Shown here: piece by piece, positions 8,436 through 16,227 of the stretch | Layout: each line of letters starts with the position of its first letter | Numbering within the stretch: position 1 is the stretch's first letter | From: Bradyrhizobium sp. Tv2a-2 | GTDB lineage: Bacteria; Pseudomonadota; Alphaproteobacteria; Rhizobiales; Xanthobacteraceae | DNA length: 64,000 nt | NCBI RefSeq assembly: GCF_000472425.1 | Contig: NZ_AXAI01000018.1 | Span: 1 to 64,000, forward strand | Direction: 5' to 3' | Translations under genes and position numbers: made by a program | Notes under the pieces: generated by a model | The model's input: the letters and a program-made list of their open reading frames with translations, nothing else | Told to the model about the DNA's origin: nothing | Databases searched by the model: none

Positions 8436-9266
8436 TCAATCACCATGGACCACCAGGCTCGCCAACGTGATCTCTCCATCGGTAATGTAGTGGTTGATGC
8501 GTTCGGAGGGCAGACCTTGCCCGGCTTGATACACTTGCTCCGCTTCGATGGATCGGTTTTTCCTCAACTCAGCGATGATATAGTCGCGCTCTTCATTCGT
8601 GTCCGAATCCGTAGCATGGGTGATCTGAAACGAAAGGCGCGTCAGGGATAAGCCGGTGTCCCTGGTGCCAGCCCCTACCCATAACGCGCGTTCACTGTCC
8701 GACGGGCGTTCGTTGTTCAGCCAGAAGTCGGCGGCTCCCCAGGTGTCCCGCGCACGCCTTTGGCTCAAAGCCCAGAATCGTATGTGATGGCGCTTTCGCG
8801 GACTATTGTCGATTGCCTTCTGAAAGCCGATGTCTTGGCCACGTCCAAAGAGATAGAGGGTGCTAAACGGCGCGGTGGGGTATGGAGAGTTGAATACGAA
8901 GGCTCGGATCATGCCCCACGAGCTGGCTAGACTGAGCCGGTCTGCCTCTGACCACCCGAGCGAAGCAAAGACCACGCGAAGCTGCCGGAGCGTGCCTACG
9001 AGTGCGATGTTCACAGGGTCTCCGGGCAATCCGTCGCCGGTAATTGTATAACTAGGCACACGTTTGCGTTGGAGAGTCTTCAGGCCCACGCGAATGGCGC
9101 GCGGCAGAATGATATACGCGGCAATTCCATAGGTGACGCCTACGGCCAGGATCCAAGGTAGCCTACGGTCCGCGGTTTCAAAGACGACAAAGACGATCAA
9201 CCAGACACAAAAGATTCCCAATCCGAAAATCAGCAAGCGTTGCAAAAGCCGTATGAGCAATCTCAT
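8436..9266 (-). CDS. LssY C-terminal domain membrane protein
   Basis: A 276-residue protein with two N-terminal transmembrane helices (LLIFGLGIFCVWLIVFVVF and ILAVGVTYGIAAYIILP). A soluble domain follows, containing GDPVNIALVGT, FASLGWSEAD and STLYLFGRGQDIGFQKA, which matches the LssY C-terminal domain. LssY-type proteins occur near type I secretion genes and in PAP2-fused forms, but the domain's activity is not known. It faces the transglutaminase-like gene tail to tail, with 54 bases between. Like that gene it is less GC-rich than the surroundings. Confidence 0.8.
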   Translation of the reverse strand: MRLLIRLLQRLLIFGLGIFCVWLIVFVVFETADRRLPWILAVGVTYGIAAYIILPRAIRVGLKTLQRKRVPSYTITGDGLPGDPVNIALVGTLRQLRVVFASLGWSEADRLSLASSWGMIRAFVFNSPYPTAPFSTLYLFGRGQDIGFQKAIDNSPRKRHHIRFWALSQRRARDTWGAADFWLNNERPSDSERALWVGAGTRDTGLSLTRLSFQITHATDSDTNEERDYIIAELRKNRSIEAEQVYQAGQGLPSERINHYITDGEITLASLVVHGD

Positions 9267-9387
9267 GATCTTGGCACCATGAAGCAGGCAACAATGATCA
9301 ATCTTTCCTCAAGCGATTGATGACTGCTCGTTCTACACCGCACAAGTCGGAAGGCTCTGGCAAATCGATCTTCCGCGCAAATGCAGA

Positions 9388-9420
9388 CGGCCCCGGAATG
9401 CGGGCGGCATTCCGGGGCCG
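9388..9420. repeat. Perfect 14-bp inverted repeat (strong hairpin)
   Basis: CGGCCCCGGAATGC and its exact complement flank a five-base loop. There is no T-run on either side, so it is not a classic terminator. The core CCCCGGAATG matches the tips of the dispersed palindromic repeats elsewhere in the window. The rest of 9267-9691 shows no gene I can support. Confidence 0.7.
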
Positions 9421-9691
9421 TGCTCGCCTGACCGTGGGGTCACTGGCCCGGCGGGCAGAACAGCATAGCCATTTAGGCCCGCGTTGAAGCGGATCTAAAG
9501 GATTATATCATTCGATATAGAGCTTGAACGCCTTACGGCCCCGAGCGATGGGGGCGCGTCGGGGCCGCTTTCCGCCGGTAGAGGGGGGCATGCTGGTGCG
9601 CAAGTCCGGCGGGCAAGGAAAATATATTCGAGAACCCCGCCGAATACGATCTGCCAATACTGACGCATACTTTTGGGGGTAGAGCCTGATA

Positions 9692-9925
9692 TCACCGCTT
9701 AAGCGCCGCAAGGATGCAGCCTAGCCCAATCCCAACGAGCTTCCAGCGCGAAACTTGAATGGTCACGTCTTGCCCGTGCTCATGGTCGAAGATCTTCAGA
9801 AGCCCGTAACCCGAATGATAAACCATTCTTTGTTCGGGGCCGTCGTACATCTCTGCCCAGCGGCTGTTTGGCCGGAAATGCAAGATATCTGGCTTGTCCT
9901 GATACAACGTAACCCAATCCACCAT
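9692..9925 (-). CDS. Small hypothetical protein with C-terminal hydrophobic helix
   Basis: A possible 77-residue protein starting MVDWVTLYQDKPDILHFRP and ending with a short hydrophobic stretch (LVGIGLGCILAALKR). The residue composition looks protein-like (tyrosine, tryptophan and aspartate balanced), unlike most antisense frames in this GC-rich DNA. Only a weak ribosome site (AGAGCTTGAG) is visible and I recognise no family. It lies in a 1.25-kb stretch with otherwise degraded content, so it may be a relic. Confidence 0.35.
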   Translation of the reverse strand: MVDWVTLYQDKPDILHFRPNSRWAEMYDGPEQRMVYHSGYGLLKIFDHEHGQDVTIQVSRWKLVGIGLGCILAALKR

Positions 9926-10044
9926 GGCTCAAGCTCTGCAACATGACCAAGCAAAAGGACCAGGCTTGTCTTGTCCCCGGCTCGTTGGATTTTACACAGG
10001 TTCCATTCCCGTTGTTCTGCGCATTCTAGGTAGAGGGGCCGGCC

Positions 10045-10262
10045 CTATAAGCGACCGACGGTTTGATAGCTCACGCCGAACAGGTGAGCTATCTCTGACT
10101 GGCTTTCGCCACTTTGTAGCCTGCGCTGGCTTCTTTGATCTGGAACGGGCTTAACGTCAGCTTCCTGCCGACACAGGCGCAAGGCGGTCGAGCTTGGTCT
10201 CGGTCACAGCGTCGCCCGGCCAGCAGCGCCCGCATCAGCTTGTTGAGCCGCCTGCCTCTGCG
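10045..10262 (-). pseudogene. Degraded serine resolvase/invertase
   Basis: Three frames on the minus strand together spell a resolvase with its middle deleted. First, RLNKLMRALLA shifts into PGDAVTETKLDRLA, the VTKLDRLAR segment of the catalytic domain. Next comes GRKLTLSPFQIKEA, then after another shift GESQSEIAHLFGVSYQTVGRL (given here as GESQSEIAHLF and GVSYQTVGRL), the C-terminal helix-turn-helix, ending at a TAG at 10045-10047. At least two frameshifts and the missing central region show it is dead. It marks past mobile DNA. The remainder of 9926-10522 has no supported gene. Confidence 0.7.
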
Positions 10263-10522
10263 ATTTTTGCAGAGGTTAAGAACTTCCTTTAGGTACTCAA
10301 AACCGTGAATGAAAGCTGAAGACTGCTTAGCCTCAAAATCAGACATAAGCGTGCGTTCGAGCGCACGCCTTGGTTGCGCTACGGGGGCATTCTGCTCGTT
10401 GGCTTGCCGCGATGGCTGGTCTGGGAGAGCGCTGGACATCGGGCTGTCCCGGAGGCGGGTTGTTTGACGCCCCTCAAACCGTTAGCCATATCCCGGCCCT
10501 AGCTTAAGGGCGGGAGGAATGC

Positions 10523-11263
10523 GTGCTGCTGGCTTTATTTTCCGACATCCATGCCAACCGGCAGGCCTTTTCCGCTTGCCTTGAGACCGCGCGGGCGCGT
10601 GGCGCCGAGCGCTTCATCTTCCTCGGCGATTTCGTCGGCTATGGCGGCGATCCCGAATGGACGGTGGAGACCGCTATCCGGCTGATCGCGGACGGGGCGG
10701 TGGCGGTGCGCGGCAATCACGATCAGGCGATCGGAACTCCCAGCGAAACCATGAATGCCGAGGCACAGGCCGCGATCGAATGGACGCGCGATCGCTTGAG
10801 CGCCGGACAGCGGCGGTTTCTCGCCGAGCTGCCGTTTGCCCTGGAAGAAGAGGACCGTCTCTACGTCCATTCCGAGGCCTCGCAGCCGGCGCGCTGGCGC
10901 TATGTGCAGGGGGCGCCGGATGCCGCACGCAGCATGATCGCGACAAAGGCCCATGTCACCTTCTGCGGCCATATTCACAAGCCTACGCTCTATTCGATGT
11001 CGGCGACGGCGAAGATGACGAGCTTCGTGCCTGTAATGGGCGTGCCGATCAACCTGCTGAGGGGCAGGCAATGGCTCGCGGTGCTCGGCTCGGTCGGCCA
11101 ACCGCGCGATCGCAATCCGGCCGCCGCTTTCGCGCTCTATGACACTGCAACGCGCGAGATCACCTTTTGCCGCGTTCCCTATGATGTCGAGGCAGCGGCG
11201 CAACGCATTCGCGATGTCGGCTTGCCGCTGTGGCTGGCCGAACGGCTTTTCCAGGGGAGGTGA
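10523..11263 (+). CDS. Metallophosphoesterase (calcineurin-like)
   Basis: A 246-residue enzyme with the full dinuclear metal site of the family: FSDIHANRQAF (D-x-H), FLGDFVGYGGDP (GD), VRGNHDQAIG (GNHD) and TFCGHIHKP (GH-x-H). It starts at GTG 10523, preceded by GGGAGGAA. Family members hydrolyse phosphoproteins, nucleotides or cyclic nucleotides; the substrate cannot be told from the motifs. Only three bases separate its stop from the next gene, a protein kinase fused to a universal stress domain. A kinase/phosphatase pair is therefore plausible, but inferred. Confidence 0.92.
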   Translation: MLLALFSDIHANRQAFSACLETARARGAERFIFLGDFVGYGGDPEWTVETAIRLIADGAVAVRGNHDQAIGTPSETMNAEAQAAIEWTRDRLSAGQRRFLAELPFALEEEDRLYVHSEASQPARWRYVQGAPDAARSMIATKAHVTFCGHIHKPTLYSMSATAKMTSFVPVMGVPINLLRGRQWLAVLGSVGQPRDRNPAAAFALYDTATREITFCRVPYDVEAAAQRIRDVGLPLWLAERLFQGR

Positions 11264-11266
11264 GGG

Positions 11267-12718
11267 ATGCTCGCGACCGCGATCCAGCCGGGCCTCGTCA
11301 TCGACGGCTTTACGATCGGCGAATGCGTGCATTCGGGCGGCATGGCGACGCTGTGGAACGTGACCCATCCCGACATTGCCGCGCCGCTTCTGATGAAGAT
11401 CCCGCGGGTGTCGGAAGGCGAGGATCCGGCCGCGATCGTCTCCTTCGAGATGGAGCAGATGATCCTGCCGCGGCTGAAGGGGGTACATGTGCCGGCGTTT
11501 TTCGGAGCCGGCGATTTTGCCCGCCAAGCCTATGTCGTGATCGACGTCATCCCTGGGCGGACGCTCTATCGCCGCCTGCCCGACCTGCCGCTGCCTTACG
11601 AGGAGGCGCGCGTCCTCGGTGTCAAGATTGCCTCCGCGCTCGCCGAGCTGCACCGGCAGAACGTCATCCATCACGACGTCAAGCCGTCGAGCATCATGTT
11701 TCGCGACAGCGGCGAGGCCGTGCTGATCGATTATGGCCTGTCGTTTCACAACCAGTTGCCTGACCTGTTGCAGGAGGAGTTTCGCGTGCCCTATGGCACC
11801 GCGCCCTATATGGCGCCGGAGCGGCTGGTCGGCGTGCGCGACGATCCGCGCAGCGACCTGTTTGCGCTCGGCGTCCTGCTCTATTTCTTCACGACCGGAG
11901 TGCGCCCGTTCGGCGAGACCGAGACCTTGAGCGGGATGCGGCGGCGGTTGTGGCGCGATCCGCATCCGCCGCGCAAATTGCGCCCGGATTATCCGCTCTG
12001 GCTGCAGGAGATGGTGCTGCGCTGTCTGGAGATCGAGCCCATGCACCGTTATCCGACGGCCTCGCAGCTCGCCTTCGATCTCGCCCATCCCGACCAGGTC
12101 AAGCTCACCGCGCGCGCCGAGCGTATCAGGCGCGATTCCTGGCTCACCGTGTGGCGACGCCGGCTCAACGCGAGCCAGCTGCGGCTGGAGCGCAAGGTCG
12201 ATGTCGCGGCACAGCTTGCCGCAAGCCCGATCGTCGCGGTTGCGATCGACACCGTCGAGGGCACGGACCAGCTGAACGACGCGCTGCGTCTCACCGCGGC
12301 GCGGATTCTCTCCACCCTGCCGTCGGCCCGGCTCGCCTGCATCAACGTCCTAAAGCTCGGGCGCATCACCATCGACCGCACGCTCGACGAGCAGGGCCAC
12401 AACAAGCATGTCGACCGCCTGGTCGCGCTGAAACACTGGGCGACACCGCTCAGGCTCGACGAGAGCAGGCTTACGGTCCACGTGCTTGAGGCGATCGACC
12501 CGGCCGCGGCTATCCTCGACTTCGCCCGCGCCAATCACGTCGACCACATCATCATCGGTGCGCACGGCGGCTCGTTCGTGCGCTCGCTGCTCGGCAACGT
12601 CTCGGCCAAGGTCGCCTCCGAAGCGCCATGCACGGTGACCGTGGTGCGGCCACGCGCGGTAGCTGAGGGTGCGGCGGCAGAAGAGGGGAATCGGCAAGCG
12701 GGCGCGGCGGCGAATTAG
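11267..12718 (+). CDS. Serine/threonine kinase fused to universal stress protein domain
   Basis: A 483-residue cytoplasmic fusion. The kinase domain spans about residues 14-280. It shows a glycine loop (VHSGGMATLW), the ATP lysine in LLMKIPRV, HHDVKPSSIMF in place of HRDxKPxN, IDYGLS in place of DFG, and APYMAPERL. The metal-binding Asn of the catalytic loop is Ser here, so activity may be unusual or reduced. The UspA-like domain (about 315-470) has SPIVAVAIDT and a nucleotide-loop segment IIIGAHGGSFVRSLLGNVS, which matches the G-2x-G-9x-G(S/T) ATP-binding type. The gene is coupled to the phosphoesterase gene upstream. The fusion suggests nucleotide- or stress-gated phosphorylation. Confidence 0.92.
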   Translation: MLATAIQPGLVIDGFTIGECVHSGGMATLWNVTHPDIAAPLLMKIPRVSEGEDPAAIVSFEMEQMILPRLKGVHVPAFFGAGDFARQAYVVIDVIPGRTLYRRLPDLPLPYEEARVLGVKIASALAELHRQNVIHHDVKPSSIMFRDSGEAVLIDYGLSFHNQLPDLLQEEFRVPYGTAPYMAPERLVGVRDDPRSDLFALGVLLYFFTTGVRPFGETETLSGMRRRLWRDPHPPRKLRPDYPLWLQEMVLRCLEIEPMHRYPTASQLAFDLAHPDQVKLTARAERIRRDSWLTVWRRRLNASQLRLERKVDVAAQLAASPIVAVAIDTVEGTDQLNDALRLTAARILSTLPSARLACINVLKLGRITIDRTLDEQGHNKHVDRLVALKHWATPLRLDESRLTVHVLEAIDPAAAILDFARANHVDHIIIGAHGGSFVRSLLGNVSAKVASEAPCTVTVVRPRAVAEGAAAEEGNRQAGAAAN

Positions 12719-12773
12719 GCCGGAACTCGAGGCGCGCCCGCGACTTGATCCCTTGGAGATCGAGGAGTTGCCG

Positions 12774-13037
12774 ATGGCCGAGCAACGACGTTTCAGCGGA
12801 TCGCATCCTGCCCTGATCGCGGGCGTGCTGGCGTTCGCTTGCGCGGTGATCCTGATATTGCTCATCCACGATCGCTGGAGCCGACCGGACGTGAAGCCAG
12901 CCGAGGTTGCGAGCACGACGACGACGGGGCAGGCTGCGCATTCGGCCGGTGCCAAGGTGCTGCCGACCGACCCGAAACTTAGCGTCGAGCCGACACCCGC
13001 GGCGCCAAAGCCGGTGCAGCCGGCCAATCCGGAGTAG
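12774..13037 (+). CDS. Small single-span membrane protein
   Basis: An 87-residue protein with one transmembrane helix (ALIAGVLAFACAVILILLIH) after a short basic N-terminus. Its tail is rich in Pro, Ala and Thr (ASTTTTGQAAHS and PTPAAPKPVQP) and probably faces the periplasm. The ATG at 12774 has GAGGAG upstream; a longer Arg-rich frame from 12669 overlaps the kinase gene and is not favoured. It follows the kinase-USP gene by 55 bases and could belong to the same unit. No family recognised. Confidence 0.6.
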   Translation: MAEQRRFSGSHPALIAGVLAFACAVILILLIHDRWSRPDVKPAEVASTTTTGQAAHSAGAKVLPTDPKLSVEPTPAAPKPVQPANPE

Positions 13038-13052
13038 AGGGGCGCAACGGTT

Positions 13053-13754
13053 CTAAATCGCCTCGCCGCGCGCGGCGGCGGCTTTGAGGCGGATGGCGTC
13101 CATATTGGCCCTGTAGGCCTCCTGCGTGCCGCCCTTGAACACGGCCGAGCCCGCGACGAAGGCGTTCGCCCCGGCAGCCGCAAGCTCGCCTGCGACATTG
13201 GGGCCGACGCCGCCATCGACCTCGATGTCGATCTCGCGGCCTACCGTCATGGCGCGCAGGTCGCGGATCTTGCCGAGTGCGGAGGGGATGAAGGCCTGGC
13301 CGCCAAAGCCCGGATTGACCGACATGATCAGCACCAGGTCGACCATGTCGAGCACATATTCGATCGCGCTTAGCGGCGTCGACGGGTTGAGCGACACGCC
13401 GGCTTTCTTGCCGAGCGCGCGGATCGCCTGCAGCGAGCGGTGCAAATGCGGGCCGGCTTCGGCATGGACGGTGATGTGGTCGCAGCCCGCCTTCGCGAAG
13501 GCTTCGAGATAGGGATCGCAGGGCGCGATCATCAGATGCGCGTCGAAGATCTTTTCGGTGTGCGGACGCAGCGCCTTGATGACGTCGGGGCCGTAGGAGA
13601 TGTTCGGCACGAAGTGACCGTCCATCACATCGAGATGGATCCAGTCGGCGCCGGCCGCATCGACTGCGCGAACCTCGTCGCCCAGCTTGGAGAAATCTGA
13701 TGCCAGGATCGACGGTGCGATGACGAGGGGACGAGGCGTGAAGGACTGGGTCAT
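13053..13754 (-). CDS. rpe: Ribulose-phosphate 3-epimerase
   Basis: Rpe interconverts D-ribulose 5-phosphate and D-xylulose 5-phosphate in the pentose phosphate and Calvin cycles. The 233-residue TIM barrel shows IAPSILASDFSKLG, the metal-site block DWIHLDVMDGHFVPN, MSVNPGFGGQAF and IEVDGGVGPNVAGELAAAGA. The ATG at 13754 gives the standard N-terminus; a 23-residue upstream extension is unlikely. No other Calvin-cycle gene is adjacent. Confidence 0.97.
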   Translation of the reverse strand: MTQSFTPRPLVIAPSILASDFSKLGDEVRAVDAAGADWIHLDVMDGHFVPNISYGPDVIKALRPHTEKIFDAHLMIAPCDPYLEAFAKAGCDHITVHAEAGPHLHRSLQAIRALGKKAGVSLNPSTPLSAIEYVLDMVDLVLIMSVNPGFGGQAFIPSALGKIRDLRAMTVGREIDIEVDGGVGPNVAGELAAAGANAFVAGSAVFKGGTQEAYRANMDAIRLKAAAARGEAI

Positions 13755-13993
13755 GGCCGAACGAGCGTCTCGCAAGAACGATGCTGCTGCTCGCCTAACA
13801 TGGCCGCCAGGCGGCGGCAACAAAGCCGGAAGAATCTTCCCCCAACCGGCAGCTCTTGCCGGACCTGCGCGGCCGTGCTGAGGGCCGAAGCCCTTGTTTT
13901 ACAGGTGTTTCCGTCGCTGGCACGGTGCTTGCTCAGCTAGGGGCGACAATGGGTAAGGCCGCCCGATCGGGCGGCCGGATTAGGAGTTCCCTG

Positions 13994-14527
13994 ATGTTGT
14001 TCGCTCTGAGCGCCGCCTCGGCCCTGCTGGATGGGCTGCAGTCGCTGACATCATCGTCGTCTTCGTCATCGACCTCATCGTCGGCCGGCCAGGGCGGGAC
14101 ACCGTTCGATCCGACGGCCGGCACGGCTGATGCGGGAAGCTCCGCGACCGCCGGTGGTCGCGGTGCGCAGATTTCATCGCAGACCATAAGCGCGCTGCTC
14201 GATGCCCAGGGACAGCCGGGTTCCGGCAATTCGACCGGTGCGTCCGGCAACGCCGACGGATCAAGCTCAGATCCCCTGATGCAGGCGCTCGACGCCTCGA
14301 GCTCCTCGTCGGTCACCAACAGCGACGGCTCGACCACGACGACCATCACTTACGCGGACGGCTCGACAGCGACCATGACCTCGCCCGCAGCGTCGACAAG
14401 TTCGCGTACAGGCTCGGCCGCCTCGAACTCCGCTATCTCGTCCTACAATCAAATCGAGCAGATGATCCAGCAGCAGGCTCAAGCGCTGTCGATGCAGGCC
14501 GGCGGCACGCTGTCGCTCGCGGCATAG
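13994..14527 (+). CDS. Serine-rich low-complexity protein
   Basis: A 177-residue protein starting MLFALSAASALLDGLQSL and then running into TSSSSSSSTSSSAG. Most of the rest is Ser, Thr, Gly and Ala, with two short ordered pieces: SSQTISALLDAQGQ and ISSYNQIEQMIQQQAQALSMQ near the C-terminus. AGGAG lies eight bases before the chosen ATG. A longer frame starting at 13949 is possible. The first 20 residues are only weakly signal-like. I recognise no family; a secreted or surface role is a guess. Confidence 0.6.
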   Translation: MLFALSAASALLDGLQSLTSSSSSSSTSSSAGQGGTPFDPTAGTADAGSSATAGGRGAQISSQTISALLDAQGQPGSGNSTGASGNADGSSSDPLMQALDASSSSSVTNSDGSTTTTITYADGSTATMTSPAASTSSRTGSAASNSAISSYNQIEQMIQQQAQALSMQAGGTLSLAA

Positions 14528-14543
14528 GGCGAACGGCGAAGGG

Positions 14544-15587
14544 CTAGCCGAACCTGTCCTTCCACGCTGGCAACGCCCCGGCAAAGGGCAGGGCGGCCGC
14601 TTCATAGACGCCGCGGGCTATGGCGCGGGCCATCACATTGGCGGCGATCATGCCGAGCTCGGTGAGGCCAGCGAGTGGATCGATCGGCTTTTCTCCGGTC
14701 GCGGCGGCAAACACCACGTCGCCGTCGGTCGGGGCATGCACCGGATAGATCGCGCGCGCAAAGCCGGTCTGCGCGATCATCGCCAGGCGTTTCGCCTGCG
14801 GCTTGGTCAGCGCGGCATCGGTGACCAGCACCGCGATGGTGGTGTTCTCGCTCGCATTGACCGCCGCGCCGCCTTTCGCACGCAGTCTCAACATGTCCTG
14901 GCTAAAGCTCGCGGGGAAGCCGCGTCCGCCATATTCGTTGCCGATCTCAAACGGGGCCGCCCAGAACCACGGTCCGTCGCCGACGGTGACGCTGCCGACT
15001 GCGTTGACGGCTGCAATCGCGGCGACCTTCACGCCGCCCTGCGTGATGGCGGAGGCCGAGCCGAGCCCGCCCTTGAAATTCGCGGTGGTGGCTCCAAGGC
15101 CAGCACCGACGCTTCCCAGCGCGAAATCGCCTCCGGCATGGCTTGCGGCGGCATAGCCGAGATCGCGATAGGGCGAGAACCGGCCCCACGCCTTGTCGCC
15201 GCCGTTCAGGAGATCGAACAGGATCGCGCCGGGAACGATCGGGATCACCGCGCCGCGCACCACCAGGCCGCGACCCTGCTCGGCGAGCCAGGCCTGCACA
15301 CCGCCGCCGGCATCGAGCCCGAAGGCCGAGCCGCCGGACAGCGCGAACGCATCGACCCGCTCGACCGTGTTGGCGAGATCGAGCAGCGCGCCCTCGCGCG
15401 TGCCGGGACCACCACCGCGGACGTCGATTGCGGCGACCGCGGGCTGGTCAAAGATGACCGCCGTAACCCCGGAGGCAAGCTCGTCGTCGTCGGCATGGCC
15501 GACGCGGACGCCTGCGATGTCGGTGAGGAGATTCTTCAAGGCGCGCGGCTCCCTGCGAGGTGGATCAAGCCAGGCCCGTTTTGCCAT
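14544..15587 (-). CDS. P1-family (S58, DmpA/BapA-like) peptidase
   Basis: A 347-residue protein of the Ntn-type P1 peptidase family, which includes D-aminopeptidase DmpA and beta-peptidyl aminopeptidase. It begins with the family block LLTDIAGVRVGHA and contains VDVRGGGPGTRE-like IDVRGGGPGTRE, LSGGSAFGLDA, and the glycine-rich GVGAGLGATTANFKGGLGSAS region (here GVGAGLGATT and ANFKGGLGSAS). Members self-cleave to expose a catalytic Ser/Thr; which residue is used here cannot be fixed by eye. The physiological substrate is unknown. No signal peptide is seen. Confidence 0.85.
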   Translation of the reverse strand: MAKRAWLDPPRREPRALKNLLTDIAGVRVGHADDDELASGVTAVIFDQPAVAAIDVRGGGPGTREGALLDLANTVERVDAFALSGGSAFGLDAGGGVQAWLAEQGRGLVVRGAVIPIVPGAILFDLLNGGDKAWGRFSPYRDLGYAAASHAGGDFALGSVGAGLGATTANFKGGLGSASAITQGGVKVAAIAAVNAVGSVTVGDGPWFWAAPFEIGNEYGGRGFPASFSQDMLRLRAKGGAAVNASENTTIAVLVTDAALTKPQAKRLAMIAQTGFARAIYPVHAPTDGDVVFAAATGEKPIDPLAGLTELGMIAANVMARAIARGVYEAAALPFAGALPAWKDRFG

Positions 15588-15614
15588 GCTCTCCCGGCGC
15601 GGCCAAGCGCGGGG

Positions 15615-16070
15615 TCAGGTGCGGGATGGTTCGTCGTCAGGCAGGAGCCGGTCGATGGTCGCCTTGAGCTTCTCCACGGATACCGGCTTCTCGAGCACCG
15701 TCCGCCTGCGGAATAAAGAGGGCAGATGCGCGGTGCCGTAGCCTGTGATGAAGAAGAAGGGCAGCCCGCGCTTTTCGATGACATCCGCGACCGGATCGAT
15801 GCCATAGCCGCCGATATTGATGTCGAGGATGGCGAGGTCGAACACGCCAGTCATCGCGTTGACCCCGGCATCCGCGATGGTGCCCGCCTCAAGGACAACG
15901 CGATGCCCGAGCTCCTCGACCATGGCCGCCAGCGCCATGCGGATCAATGCCTCGTCCTCGACGAGGAGTATGGAACCCTGCCGCGTCACGCGGGCAATCT
16001 CTTCAAAACAACTCTCAGCGCAAAGTATGTCATTCGCTGCCCTCGGCGCATAGTCCGAAAGCTGACGCAT
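15615..16070 (-). CDS. Stand-alone response regulator receiver protein
   Basis: About 150 residues with a single receiver domain: acidic patch in ILLVEDEALIRMAL, phosphoacceptor Asp in FDLAILDINIGG, switch Thr in FFFITGYG and Lys in TVLEKPVS. There is no output domain, so it probably works as a phosphate shuttle or by protein contact. The start at 16070 (GATGGAGCG upstream) is preferred. The frame stays open to 16244, but that extra part has non-coding-like codon use and begins with TTG. It lies about 160 bases downstream of the hybrid kinase on the same strand and is its likely partner. Confidence 0.85.
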   Translation of the reverse strand: MRQLSDYAPRAANDILCAESCFEEIARVTRQGSILLVEDEALIRMALAAMVEELGHRVVLEAGTIADAGVNAMTGVFDLAILDINIGGYGIDPVADVIEKRGLPFFFITGYGTAHLPSLFRRRTVLEKPVSVEKLKATIDRLLPDDEPSRT

Positions 16071-16227
16071 CGCTCCATCTTCCATCAATTTACGCGCGTC
16101 TCTTCTCCACGCCGTGGCGTTTTGAGCAGGGAATGTTGCCACAGGGATCAAGTTTTCGGCAAAAGCCATCCAGCGTGTTCGGGTTCCATGGATCGACATC
16201 AAACCGCCAGGCAGCCTCTGGTGACAC

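Noticed and set aside
9495..9711. Two overlapping minus-strand frames of 66-67 codons
   Set aside because: Neither has a ribosome site or a recognisable motif, and both overlap each other in different frames; likely decayed DNA.
10535..12088. A 517-codon open frame on the minus strand opposite the phosphoesterase and kinase
   Set aside because: It is the mirror of GC-rich third positions in two well-supported genes. Its translation is Arg/His-rich with no family motif.
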